Assembly: GCA_002690945.1 (NCBI GenBank)
Contig: NZGL01000017.1
Location: 11,879 to 43,996 of the forward strand
Origin: Gammaproteobacteria bacterium
Lineage (GTDB): Bacteria > Pseudomonadota > Gammaproteobacteria > Magnimaribacterales > TMED112
Length of the DNA: 32,118 nucleotides
Direction: 5' to 3'
Shown here: positions 1-8,025 of the stretch, piece by piece
How positions within the stretch are numbered: the first letter of the stretch is position 1
Layout: each line of letters starts with the position of its first letter
Program-made: the position numbers and the translations under genes
Notes under the pieces: model-generated
The model's database searches: none
What the model saw: only the letters and a program-made list of their open reading frames with translations
Told to the model about the DNA's origin: nothing

Positions 1-415
1 TAACATCTTTAACATTTTTATAAAGTCTACCATATGGTTCATAAATCATTTGGCAGCAGGCTCTCAGATCTCCATTAGAAAATGTGCTTAAATGATTCCA
101 CGGAATTGGGCAAAATGTATCACTAAATGGTTGAACTTTTTTTAGATTATTGTTTATTTTTTCTCTTTCATCGTCTACTAACACATTACTATTCATTAAT
201 TCTTTCAATATTAATGGTGTGTTAATAAATTCTTTGTTAAGACTATTATACACTTCTTTGTCAAAATTAGGATTTTTGATTATGTTATGAATTACCATTT
301 CGTCTACATCCGGTGATAACCACATTAATATATCTTTATTTTTTGTTTGTAAAGCCAGATTCGCCCGTTCATTGGGGTTGGCCATGTTTATACTTTTAAT
401 TTCTTCTGGTATCAT
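1..415 (-). CDS. Radical SAM/twitch-type protein, N-terminal part (cut by the left edge)
   Basis: An open frame of 138 codons runs leftward from the ATG at 413-415 off the window. Its start overlaps the stop of the preceding gene in an ATGA arrangement (412-415), which implies translational coupling. Residues about 10-95 are helical and contain a stretch with alternating NP-x-R and L-x-x-L-S-x-D-x-D-E patterns followed by NPN, reminiscent of leucine-rich-variant or HEAT-like repeats. After residue 100 there is FCPIPWNHLS, then GDLRACCQM about ten residues later. This Cys-Pro...Cys-Cys signature resembles the N-terminus of the 482-residue protein two genes upstream and of phage proteins annotated as twitch-domain radical SAM proteins. 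The CX3CX2C motif expected further on would lie outside the window, so the radical SAM assignment is inferred from this homology and from context. Confidence 0.72.
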   Translation of the reverse strand, partial: MIPEEIKSINMANPNERANLALQTKNKDILMWLSPDVDEMVIHNIIKNPNFDKEVYNSLNKEFINTPLILKELMNSNVLVDDEREKINNNLKKVQPFSDTFCPIPWNHLSTFSNGDLRACCQMIYEPYGRLYKNVKDV

Positions 416-1887
416 TGATTTTTAAAAAATTCTAATTCTGATGGGGAATAATCTGCTAGACCTTCTTCTTCTCGAGTCCATGAAGACAATCGTATAGGAA
501 CTAAACTACAACATCCTTTCATTCTACCATTTTTGCCAGGCTTTTCTAACTCTTTAATATTTAGTTTTTCCTTAAATTTTAAAGCATAGTCTAACCATCC
601 CGGCGGTGTCATTAATTTTATCTCGACCCAATGATCGTCGTCGTTATTATTATGCCAGTCTAATACTAGATTTACATTTTTTATAAATCTATCTTCGTGT
701 CTATTAAACTTAGCCATACTTTCAAAGTGGGCCGAAAATAAAACAGAATTACAATATTTTCGTAATTCTTTCCAATAATTATTGTCTCGAGAACCATTTG
801 TTGTTAACATAACCCATTGATTTTTTTCTTTTAAAAATTTAACAATGTCTAAAAAATTAGGATGCAAGGTTGGTTCTCCGCCTCCGAAGCTCCATCGAAT
901 TTCTTTTTCTTTAGACCAATTTTTTATAATATATGTTATGGTCTTTTTTATAGCCACAAAATCATGATGCGATGCTGTAGGACTATGAACATCGGGCCAA
1001 CAATAATTACAGTTATAATTACATCGTTTTCCTATATCCCATAAAATTTGAAATGGTACTGGAAAATTTAACTCTATTGCAACTGGTTCTTGTATATCAG
1101 GAGAATAATTATTCCTTGTCCGAAATTGTCCTTTTTCTGCTTCTCGACTTACTGCAAGATGTAAAAATTTAAATGGAGGATCATTAACAAATTTACTTTC
1201 TTTAGCTTTACTTATATTAATATCTGCTCCACACCCACAATATTCATATGGACATTTAACCCAATATCTAGGCAATTTTATTTCATTATAAATATCTCCG
1301 CAATAACCAAAATTATCAGGATTGGGTTTTTTAAAAGAAAAATTTTTTCTATCTACTTGTACCCAGTCTCTTAACTTTAAAAAATTATTATTATCGATTT
1401 CTTCTTTAGAGCACAATCCTCTATCTAACAGAAATTTCTGTAAATATTCTGTTTCAACCTTACTTCGTTCTATTTCAAATATTTTTATTGCCTTTTTCTT
1501 TTGCTCATAATCCTGCTCATTTGCCATATGAAGATCATGCTTTGTAAACCAGTCACGATGGGGCCATGGTCCAAAACAATCTTTTATATGTCTGACAAGT
1601 CCGGCTTTGTATTCGTCACCTATTAACCCATATCGACGACCTAATCTATTATGATGTTCTCCTTTTTCTTTAAAATAATTACTACTAGAACAATTACTAA
1701 TCCAAACACAACCATTATAATCAATATATAAAGATCGTTCCCCTGCAGAACAATACCAATTTTTCCAATAATTAATTTTATTTGCTATTAGCTCGTCCGG
1801 ACTTAATCTTGTAAAAAGACCTGATTTATCATAAACTCGAAGTTGTTTATTACCAAGAGGTACAAGATTATCAGATTTTATTGGCAT
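412..1887 (-). CDS. Radical SAM protein with permuted order: Cys-rich twitch-like domain first, radical SAM barrel last
   Basis: This 491-residue protein has a canonical radical SAM motif, CNYNCNYC (Cys289, 293, 296), followed by GGGEPT near residue 335, so it should bind a 4Fe-4S cluster and S-adenosylmethionine. The barrel occupies about 270-491. The first 228 residues are a Cys-rich auxiliary-cluster-like domain: Cys46, Cys60, Cys66, Cys196, Cys212, Cys217 and Cys219. They align with the C-terminal domain of the 330-residue radical SAM protein encoded two genes upstream (IANK-x-N-x-W-x-x-W-x-C, then a Cys 20 residues later, then YNEIKLP and C-x4-C-x-C). About 110 residues, roughly 75-190, are inserted within that domain. 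The barrel ends where the homologous barrel of the neighbour would lead into its C-terminal domain. The ATG at 1887 overlaps the upstream gene by 17 bases. The substrate is unknown. Confidence 0.85.
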   Translation of the reverse strand: MPIKSDNLVPLGNKQLRVYDKSGLFTRLSPDELIANKINYWKNWYCSAGERSLYIDYNGCVWISNCSSSNYFKEKGEHHNRLGRRYGLIGDEYKAGLVRHIKDCFGPWPHRDWFTKHDLHMANEQDYEQKKKAIKIFEIERSKVETEYLQKFLLDRGLCSKEEIDNNNFLKLRDWVQVDRKNFSFKKPNPDNFGYCGDIYNEIKLPRYWVKCPYEYCGCGADINISKAKESKFVNDPPFKFLHLAVSREAEKGQFRTRNNYSPDIQEPVAIELNFPVPFQILWDIGKRCNYNCNYCWPDVHSPTASHHDFVAIKKTITYIIKNWSKEKEIRWSFGGGEPTLHPNFLDIVKFLKEKNQWVMLTTNGSRDNNYWKELRKYCNSVLFSAHFESMAKFNRHEDRFIKNVNLVLDWHNNNDDDHWVEIKLMTPPGWLDYALKFKEKLNIKELEKPGKNGRMKGCCSLVPIRLSSWTREEEGLADYSPSELEFFKNQ

Positions 1888-3316
1888 AATTTATAATTTG
1901 ATTAAAATATCCATATGTATCTATAGAATGGATACTTTGTTTTCGTATTTTATCTAATGTCTTTGTTCGTGCTACAAATGCCTTAAGGGGATGCATTTTT
2001 CCTTCTGCTTGTTTTTTATATCTTTCAGGGTAGTCTTCATATTTTTTACATAAGTCTGTCATCATAGCTCTTAAATTATGAGGTTCAGAAATCATACCAT
2101 TATCAATTGTGGGTTCCATTTTTATTTGATCAAGTCTATTTAAAATTTTTTTAGATATCTCCTGTCTCATTTCAAACGGCAAGTGATAAGGATTGAGATC
2201 CATGTTCTCAACAAACTGAAAAGAAACTTTGCTTCTTATAAAAAAATCATTTTCTTCATAAAAATCTAAAAGATCAGGAACTGAAAAAATACTTAAAATG
2301 CTAACTGTAGATATTATTGTTGTTGTAGTTTTACCTGTTTCGCTCTCTATTTTTGTTGCTGTCATATCCCTATATTTTTTATAATTATTATGAATTTTTT
2401 CAAAAGATCCTTGGGGTATACCTCTTATATATTCATGCACTTTTCCCGGAGCGTCTATGCTTATATTAATTGGAACTCTGCCTACATTACTGAACTGGGT
2501 CATTAATTTATCATTTAATACCAAAGCATTTGTTGTAATTTTTAAAATTAAATATTTTTTAAATTCATATTTTGATAATTTTTCCATCATATTGAAAAAT
2601 GCAGGAGTAACTGTAGGTTCACCTCCTATAATACCCCATTCTAAATATAATCCGTTTTCCGATATATGTTCTAACATATCAAGATTATTCTCTAATTCAT
2701 TCATATAGTTATCGATAGATGAATCTTCTATCCAATTTAAACTTTTTTTGTTATATTCTAACCAATGTGGTTTGTTTTCAATTTCTAAAGATCCTGCTCC
2801 TAAATTATATTCTCCAGATGCCCATGCCCATTCTTCCTCTCTTATTTCTTCTAAATTATCTATAAACTCATTTGCCAATAAACTAGATACTAATGGAAAA
2901 CACATTCTACATTTCATATTACATGCATTTCCTACTCTAAATTCTACTCGCATAGGTAATTTTATATTCTCTGATCCCTCTATTGAAGGTATAATACGGT
3001 TATAAAACTTATGTTTTCTTGGTTTACTAGTCATAGACCTTAACGAAACAGTACCTCTATCTTCCTCTCGTTTACATCTAGCACATTCTTTTGGCCATTT
3101 ACCTTTTAGAAAAGTTTCTCGAACTTTTTGCATTCTAGGTGATGATCTATATGTTTCTGATATATCAAAATTAGGTGCTACTTCTTCTCTATTAGGCATA
3201 ACTTCTTCAACACAACATATCTTTACAGTTCTATCATACCATAAAACCATTTCCTGAAATGGTCTAGGACAAAAAGAATCCGGATACTTATCTAAATAAT
3301 CATTAATAGTTTTCAT
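1871..3316 (-). CDS. Radical SAM protein with N-terminal twitch-type cysteines
   Basis: The radical SAM motif is CNMKCRMC (Cys132, 136, 139 counting from the ATG at 3316), with IGGEPT near 229-234 as the SAM-binding GGE motif. Ahead of the barrel lie FCPRPF (Cys16), the pair Cys34-Cys35, and C-x-x-C (Cys78, Cys81). This N-terminal arrangement resembles the phage proteins usually annotated as twitch-domain-containing radical SAM proteins. The protein is expected to be a cytoplasmic SAM-dependent radical enzyme, possibly with an auxiliary Fe-S cluster. An in-frame TTG at 3319 precedes the ATG directly; I chose the ATG. It overlaps the upstream 330-residue gene by 14 bases and the downstream 491-residue gene by 17, so the genes are probably co-translated. 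The substrate could be a peptide or a sugar; neither can be read from sequence. Confidence 0.88.
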   Translation of the reverse strand: MKTINDYLDKYPDSFCPRPFQEMVLWYDRTVKICCVEEVMPNREEVAPNFDISETYRSSPRMQKVRETFLKGKWPKECARCKREEDRGTVSLRSMTSKPRKHKFYNRIIPSIEGSENIKLPMRVEFRVGNACNMKCRMCFPLVSSLLANEFIDNLEEIREEEWAWASGEYNLGAGSLEIENKPHWLEYNKKSLNWIEDSSIDNYMNELENNLDMLEHISENGLYLEWGIIGGEPTVTPAFFNMMEKLSKYEFKKYLILKITTNALVLNDKLMTQFSNVGRVPINISIDAPGKVHEYIRGIPQGSFEKIHNNYKKYRDMTATKIESETGKTTTTIISTVSILSIFSVPDLLDFYEENDFFIRSKVSFQFVENMDLNPYHLPFEMRQEISKKILNRLDQIKMEPTIDNGMISEPHNLRAMMTDLCKKYEDYPERYKKQAEGKMHPLKAFVARTKTLDKIRKQSIHSIDTYGYFNQIINYANKI

Positions 3317-4295
3317 CAATATTTTCCTTTTTACACATTATATCAAAATTACAATGACAAAATGTTTTAGTACACCTAACTGGTTTGTAAGGTAATTTAA
3401 TTTCGTTATAAACATTTCCTAATGACCCACCTTCTCTACACCAACCTCTCCATACTTCGCCATCCCAATCTATTACTAAATTTTCTAACCCTGCATAGCA
3501 ATCCCAATCTGACCAGTCATTAACTTTATTTGCAATTAGCCTATGTGCCGAACTTATCTCTTTTTTATTTGTATTTGTGTTTATCATTTCCATTGCTCCT
3601 CGAGGCACTGGAAAATTTGTATTCCATTTTATATGTTTTCCGTATAAGTGATGTTGTCTATCTAATACTTCTTGTTGCTCATCGGTATACGGAAAAACAG
3701 TTTCTTCTTCACCTAAACCTTCCATTAGTGGTTGTAGTGCAAGGCTAATATTATGACATTCTTTAGGTATTCTTTCGGCTAACATAATACACTCATCCCA
3801 TTTATCAGGATTCATCATTATATTTACATGAGTTCTAAATTCTCCATTTACTTCTTTTATTACATTTAAAAATTTTTCTGCATTACTAAATTCAGAATGA
3901 TAACTGAAACATACATGATCGAAATATTGTTTATTTTCTCGCCACCATCTAGGGGGGCGGGTTCCATTACTAATAATACCAACAGTGGCATTTTTCTCTT
4001 TTATAAATTTTGCCAATGGTATCAAATCTTTCCATAATGTAACTTCTCCGCCAGTAAATTCAAAATATATTTTCTTAGGAGCATAATGTTTAATAGCACG
4101 AAATATAAATTCCTGTACGTCTTGAACTGACCTAGAAGGCCATTTATGATAATTATTAGGCCATCCTACTTCGCCTTCGTGTAACCAAGAAGGACAATAA
4201 CTACAAGAAAAATTACATTTTGTGCCCAACAACCAATTTACAACTACAATTTCTTTTGCATGATCATGTGAATGATCAAGTATATTATATTCCAA
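3303..4295 (-). CDS. Radical SAM protein with C-terminal twitch/SPASM-like domain
   Basis: The radical SAM motif CNFSCSYC (Cys27, 31, 34) starts the barrel, and TGGEVTLW at 81-88 is the GGE motif. FSYHSE at 130-135 is shared with the 491-residue paralogue as FSAHFE. The C-terminal 80 residues carry Cys266, Cys286, Cys308, Cys313, Cys315 and Cys321, a plausible twitch or SPASM-like auxiliary cluster domain. The domain order, barrel then Cys-rich domain, is the usual one. The start is a TTG at 4293-4295: the frame opens just upstream after a TAA and no ATG occurs before the essential motif, so TTG is the best available start. It overlaps the GT-A-like gene upstream by 11 bases. The residue stretch HSHDHAKE near the start is His-rich, with no assigned role. 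Confidence 0.87.
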   Translation of the reverse strand: MEYNILDHSHDHAKEIVVVNWLLGTKCNFSCSYCPSWLHEGEVGWPNNYHKWPSRSVQDVQEFIFRAIKHYAPKKIYFEFTGGEVTLWKDLIPLAKFIKEKNATVGIISNGTRPPRWWRENKQYFDHVCFSYHSEFSNAEKFLNVIKEVNGEFRTHVNIMMNPDKWDECIMLAERIPKECHNISLALQPLMEGLGEEETVFPYTDEQQEVLDRQHHLYGKHIKWNTNFPVPRGAMEMINTNTNKKEISSAHRLIANKVNDWSDWDCYAGLENLVIDWDGEVWRGWCREGGSLGNVYNEIKLPYKPVRCTKTFCHCNFDIMCKKENIDENY

Positions 4296-5211
4296 TTTGA
4301 TCTTCTCGTATTAAAGGAGCAGTTCTTGTAGGACTTACATATACTTCTTTAAAAAACTTACTATTTTGTGCTTCCATTTCTGCTATAGGTAGTTCTAATT
4401 CATCACGTATTTTATCACCTAAATTATATACTTCATCTAAAAATTTATCTTCATCATGCCCAAACTTTGGAAAAATTTCTGTTTCCCAAAATTCAGTATG
4501 CCATTTAAAATCACGTACAAGAGTATAGTCCCAGTCGGTGGAATTTGTCATCCAACAACCCAACCGAGCACCATATATTGCCCAAAACCCGTTTAGTGCA
4601 TCTGCGCCTACAGTCATCCATACCAATAATCGTTTAAGATTTTTATTATGCAACATTGTTAACGGTTTGTTTTCTAACTTGGAACCTTCGTCTAAACTCA
4701 TTTTTACTCCTTCACGAAACCCTGCTCTAAATGCTTGATATGGAGTAGCGTTATTATGTACATAACTATAAACATTGTTCATTTGGACATAATGTACATC
4801 CCAACAAAATTCTATAAGCGACTTTTTAGATCCCAGTATATTGGATGCTTCATGTGTTCGCATGTTTTCCACTACTTGTTTAGGCCAACATTTTAATCCA
4901 CCATTACCATATACCAAACCATTAACATCATTTTTACCTGACCAACTAATTACCCAATCATCTTCTATTTTATCTGTATCAATTTCTGCACCAAAGAAAT
5001 CAGGATCAACAATATTATCTGCATCAACTCCAACCCATCTGTCAGTTTCGGATAACGCTGATGCAGCTTTATGTGCAGCATCACTACCGAATACTCCATG
5101 TGATCGTTTTGCCCAAGGACACTTACTTTGTAAGTCTGCGAAATTTGTATTAGCATTAGGTTCATCGTACGAGATGAATATAATATCTAGTTCAGTTACC
5201 GGTATTTTCAT
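4285..5211 (-). CDS. GT-A-fold glycosyltransferase-like protein
   Basis: The 308-residue protein starts with a beta-strand segment, LDIIFISYDEPNA (8-20), followed by HGVFGSDAAHKAA (38-50) and RWVGVDADNIVDPDF (58-72). The last contains a DxD motif (Asp63, Asp65), the usual metal and nucleotide-sugar ligand of GT-A glycosyltransferases. Proteins of this pattern (DEPNA, HG...AHKAA, DxDN) are frequent in marine T4-like phages, usually as hypothetical or glycosyltransferase-like proteins. It lies between an unknown protein and a radical SAM gene with short overlaps on both sides (20 and 11 bases), which suggests one pathway. The donor sugar and acceptor are unknown. No signal peptide or membrane segment is visible, so it should act in the cytoplasm. 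Confidence 0.72.
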   Translation of the reverse strand: MKIPVTELDIIFISYDEPNANTNFADLQSKCPWAKRSHGVFGSDAAHKAASALSETDRWVGVDADNIVDPDFFGAEIDTDKIEDDWVISWSGKNDVNGLVYGNGGLKCWPKQVVENMRTHEASNILGSKKSLIEFCWDVHYVQMNNVYSYVHNNATPYQAFRAGFREGVKMSLDEGSKLENKPLTMLHNKNLKRLLVWMTVGADALNGFWAIYGARLGCWMTNSTDWDYTLVRDFKWHTEFWETEIFPKFGHDEDKFLDEVYNLGDKIRDELELPIAEMEAQNSKFFKEVYVSPTRTAPLIREDQIGI

Positions 5212-6070
5212 ATTTTATTTTTAATTGATTATTATTGCAATGGGTAGTTTTATTTGTTAATATAGCACCATATGGTTTATTAAAAGATAAAGTTTCGTTC
5301 TTTTTTAATTGGTTTAAAGTAAAAGATATATAATGTTCTAATTTAGTAGGATTATTTTTATCAACAAAACTAATTACAATTTTATCATTTAACATATGTT
5401 CAAATTCTTGCCAATATCTAATATTATTAGTTACAATAATAGTATTTGATAATCTATCATATACATTATGTAAGACATATAATTCTAAATGATACTGATT
5501 ATCTATTAAGTTTCTATCTAAAGGTTTTTCTTTTTCTTTAAATTCCATAATCTGATATTCATAGTTTTTAAAACATCGTTTTGTTTTAAAAACTAAATTA
5601 TTAACATCTACGATACTTAAAATTTTTGTAATGTCTTGCTCGTATTTCCCCGTTTTAAAATAATTGTCTAAATCTATTTCTAAGGTACCTAATAATTCTT
5701 GTCGATTTTTAGCATTAACATATATTTGTAATATTGGATTTTCAAATTTAACAAAATCTAATTGTTCATTATCTATAAAATTAATGGGGAAATCTATTTT
5801 TACTTTAATTAAATTATCTTCAGGAAAGATATTTAGTTGAACCGTTCCATTTTTGCCATATTTAATTTCTGTTAAATTACTTTCTTTATTAAATCTTACT
5901 ATATTATCTTTTCTAATTACTTGATTATCGTAAACTATATAATTTTCTAAACCATGTTTTATAAATTGATTAATATCATCAACTGATACTGATATCGAAT
6001 AATTTGATGGTTCAAGAGAATGTCCTGTTACCTCTCTAGACCATTTATTATAATGTATGTATTTCTGCAT
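5192..6070 (-). CDS. Unrecognised 292-residue protein inside the glycosyltransferase cassette
   Basis: I do not recognise this protein. It has no Cys-rich motif, DxD motif, signal peptide or membrane helix. The sequence is rich in Ile, Asn and Lys, with many short alternating hydrophobic patterns, for example in residues 75-130, which suggests a mainly beta fold. The start ATG at 6070 lies inside the 3' end of the GT8-like gene (23-base overlap), and its 3' end overlaps the GT-A-like gene by 20 bases. It is therefore embedded in the coupled cassette and probably serves the same pathway, perhaps as a binding or scaffolding partner, but this is only inference from position. Confidence 0.7.
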   Translation of the reverse strand: MQKYIHYNKWSREVTGHSLEPSNYSISVSVDDINQFIKHGLENYIVYDNQVIRKDNIVRFNKESNLTEIKYGKNGTVQLNIFPEDNLIKVKIDFPINFIDNEQLDFVKFENPILQIYVNAKNRQELLGTLEIDLDNYFKTGKYEQDITKILSIVDVNNLVFKTKRCFKNYEYQIMEFKEKEKPLDRNLIDNQYHLELYVLHNVYDRLSNTIIVTNNIRYWQEFEHMLNDKIVISFVDKNNPTKLEHYISFTLNQLKKNETLSFNKPYGAILTNKTTHCNNNQLKIKYENTGN

Positions 6071-6797
6071 TTCGATAATGTAATGGATAGTATTGATTAA
6101 AATTTTCTATATAAAAATTAGTCATGTCGCCCCAATAATCTAATTCTTCGCCCCAATTTCTAACATTAGCATTTAAACAAGATAATTTCATATCTATATA
6201 TTTAAAAACATTATTTTTATCATATACAGTATCTTGTATACCTAGCATTTTTATACAAGCCGGAAATATATGGCTGGTTCTAAGTGATGTTGGTCTTTTG
6301 TTAGGGTATATGTTTATACTTATAGATATAAAGTTTTGCATTATTTGTGACAACATATTAAAAAATTCTAATGCTTTGTCACCTTTTTTAAAATAAAACA
6401 TTTTCTCATACGCAGGACGAATTTCATGAGAGGTTAAAATTTTATCGTACTGTTCGTGTTTTATTGTTTCTTGTTTATAATTTATTATTGTGTCAGGAAA
6501 TAATAGATCAAATTTAGACAAATAATCCCACCAATAAGAATAGTCATTTAAAAACAACATATCAGCATCTAATACAATAGTTTCATCATACGGTGTTGCC
6601 CAATATATTTGCCAAAAATTTAATAAATTACTTGTAAATGTATTTTTGCTATATTCTTTTGTAATATCTCCATACGGGAAATTATCTGATATAATTGTTA
6701 CATTATCGTTTGTATGATGTTTTATACTTTTTTTGAGAGTTTGTGCCTTACTAATGTAAGGTTCGTCTACTGCATATATTAAATAACCTTTAGACAT
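6048..6797 (-). CDS. GT8-like glycosyltransferase
   Basis: The 249-residue protein opens with GYLIYAVDEPYISKAQTLKK, the typical first strand of retaining GT-A enzymes. It has ETIVLDADMLFL at 72-83 with the DxD motif at Asp77-Asp79. FWQIYWATPYDETIVLDADM resembles the family-8 layout in which an aromatic segment precedes the catalytic DxD. This supports a nucleotide-sugar-dependent transferase that should act in the cytoplasm. The ATG at 6797 overlaps the last codons of the preceding GT8-like gene by 8 bases. It is paralogous in layout to that neighbour, with its own distinct C-terminal half. The sugar and acceptor are unknown; family 8 is a pattern-based guess. Confidence 0.75.
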   Translation of the reverse strand: MSKGYLIYAVDEPYISKAQTLKKSIKHHTNDNVTIISDNFPYGDITKEYSKNTFTSNLLNFWQIYWATPYDETIVLDADMLFLNDYSYWWDYLSKFDLLFPDTIINYKQETIKHEQYDKILTSHEIRPAYEKMFYFKKGDKALEFFNMLSQIMQNFISISINIYPNKRPTSLRTSHIFPACIKMLGIQDTVYDKNNVFKYIDMKLSCLNANVRNWGEELDYWGDMTNFYIENFNQYYPLHYRNAEIHTL

Positions 6798-7734
6798 ATA
6801 GCTCCATTAATTCATCATAGTGTCTTTCAATAGCACGTTTATTCATCATATGTAAATTTTCGCCTTCACTATAAGTTAAAATATTTTTCCATTCTTCTTT
6901 TTGGTCATTTGCAAAAAATATAATACCATCTTTAGTTACACTATCAATGTCATCTTTATATGCCATATATTTCATAGGTGTTCCTGGTAATTCTGCAAAG
7001 ACATCATCAACACAATCATAAAAAGATTTTAATAAATGCATACTAATACTAACTGCAAAATCTGTCCTATATAATCCTTCAGGAAATTTATACAAAGATT
7101 GATAGTATTCATAATTTTCTTTCACGTGTGCCCACATATTAAAAAACAGTTTAGATTCAACTGATTTGTTGAAATATATAACAGTGGACCAATATAACGG
7201 AATGCTTACATCGTTTAATCTTTTGTCAAAAATATGGTCTGGTTCTGCATTTTTTAATGTGTGTGCATTTTTGTATAATTGTATAGGGGAAGCAATATTA
7301 AATGCTAAGTTTAATATATTATTATTAACAAGATAATCTACATCAAATAATATAGTTTGATCGTACGGAGACAAATCAAAAACTTCGTGTTTATTTAAAT
7401 TATTAAATTGTGCTTTATATCTAGCATAAGGTGTGTCGTAATAGTTACGAATATTTTCTGTAGAATCTGTTTTTTCGTATACTTTAACATCATCAAATAT
7501 ACCAGAAGAATATAAATTAGCATCAGAATATGCCAACGAACCGCTATCTGTAATCATCATACATGATAAATTTAAGTGTTTTTTTACGGAAGTAGCACTT
7601 AAACATGCTAATTTAACATAATCTAATTGTTCATTATTGTACGCAAAAAAAATTGCGCCTTTTTTATTGGATGTTGACAAGGGACCTGATTCCTCTTGCT
7701 TTTCGTATTTTTTCGTATCCTTGGAAGTGTTCAT
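6790..7734 (-). CDS. GT8-like glycosyltransferase
   Basis: From the ATG at 7734 the protein is 314 residues. It contains KGAIFFAYNNEQLDYVKLA near residue 25, a first beta strand and helix of GT-A type, and DQTILFDVDYLVNNN around 125-139 with a DxD motif at Asp131-Asp133. A later segment, DVSIPLYWSTVIYFNKS, fits an acceptor-site region in GT8-type enzymes. The frame remains open to a TTG at 7761, with ATGs at 7749, 7743 and 7734. All of these overlap the 3' end of the 116-residue gene (by 71 bases from 7734), and no clear ribosome binding site singles out one of them. A short overlap would require a non-ATG start such as the TTG near 7680. The start is therefore uncertain; the body of the gene is not. 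Confidence 0.76.
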   Translation of the reverse strand: MNTSKDTKKYEKQEESGPLSTSNKKGAIFFAYNNEQLDYVKLACLSATSVKKHLNLSCMMITDSGSLAYSDANLYSSGIFDDVKVYEKTDSTENIRNYYDTPYARYKAQFNNLNKHEVFDLSPYDQTILFDVDYLVNNNILNLAFNIASPIQLYKNAHTLKNAEPDHIFDKRLNDVSIPLYWSTVIYFNKSVESKLFFNMWAHVKENYEYYQSLYKFPEGLYRTDFAVSISMHLLKSFYDCVDDVFAELPGTPMKYMAYKDDIDSVTKDGIIFFANDQKEEWKNILTYSEGENLHMMNKRAIERHYDELMELYV

Positions 7735-8014
7735 TTTTTGCATTTGCATATGTGTAAACAATATTTTCTAAAAAGTCGTTTGGATCGTCTATTTTAACAG
7801 GATTACCATTAACATCATCTACAACAAATTCTGAATACTCTAAATCAATCATAGTTTTAGTTAATGCAATAAGCTGTTCTGTTGTTCTAATAAGTCTGTC
7901 TCTGTATGTTAGAAGTTTTAGGTCTTCTACTTTTGAAAATAATGTCTGTTGTTGGTTGTAAAGGGTTTGTCTAAAGTTTGAAAAGTCTAATGCTTTTTCT
8001 AATTTACTATCCAT
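7664..8014 (-). CDS. Conserved T4-like phage small protein, probably tail-associated
   Basis: The 116-residue, mainly helical protein starts FSNFRQTLYNQQQTLFSK near residue 11 after a short lead. It has the central segment VDDVNGNPVKIDDPNDFLEN (66-85) and ends with a basic KIRKARGIRSLV motif. This pattern (a helix, a D-x-NGNPVKI turn, and a terminal K-x-RKAR) resembles a small protein found next to tail genes in marine T4-like phages, remembered but not searched. The ATG at 8014 follows a strong Shine-Dalgarno AAGGAG. It lies 11 bases after the stop of the 556-residue structural gene, so it belongs at the end of the virion block. Its function is unknown; a virion or assembly role is inferred from position. 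Confidence 0.72.
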   Translation of the reverse strand: MDSKLEKALDFSNFRQTLYNQQQTLFSKVEDLKLLTYRDRLIRTTEQLIALTKTMIDLEYSEFVVDDVNGNPVKIDDPNDFLENIVYTYANAKNEHFQGYEKIRKARGIRSLVNIQ

Positions 8015-8017
8015 TTT

Positions 8018-8023
8018 CTCCTT
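8018..8023 (-). promoter_or_regulatory. Strong Shine-Dalgarno for the 116-residue protein
   Basis: On the minus strand AAGGAG stands three bases before the ATG at 8014, within AAAAAAGGAGAAAATGG. It is the best match to the 16S rRNA anti-SD among the leftward genes and fixes this start. Confidence 0.7.
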
Positions 8024-8025
8024 TT

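Noticed and set aside
1287-1294. TATAAATA late-promoter core on the plus strand
   Set aside because: It lies inside a leftward coding region with no rightward gene after it; a chance match in AT-rich DNA.
4841-5224. A 127-codon rightward open frame opposite the GT-A-like gene
   Set aside because: It lies fully antisense to a gene with clear motifs, has no plausible Shine-Dalgarno and its translation has no recognisable pattern.
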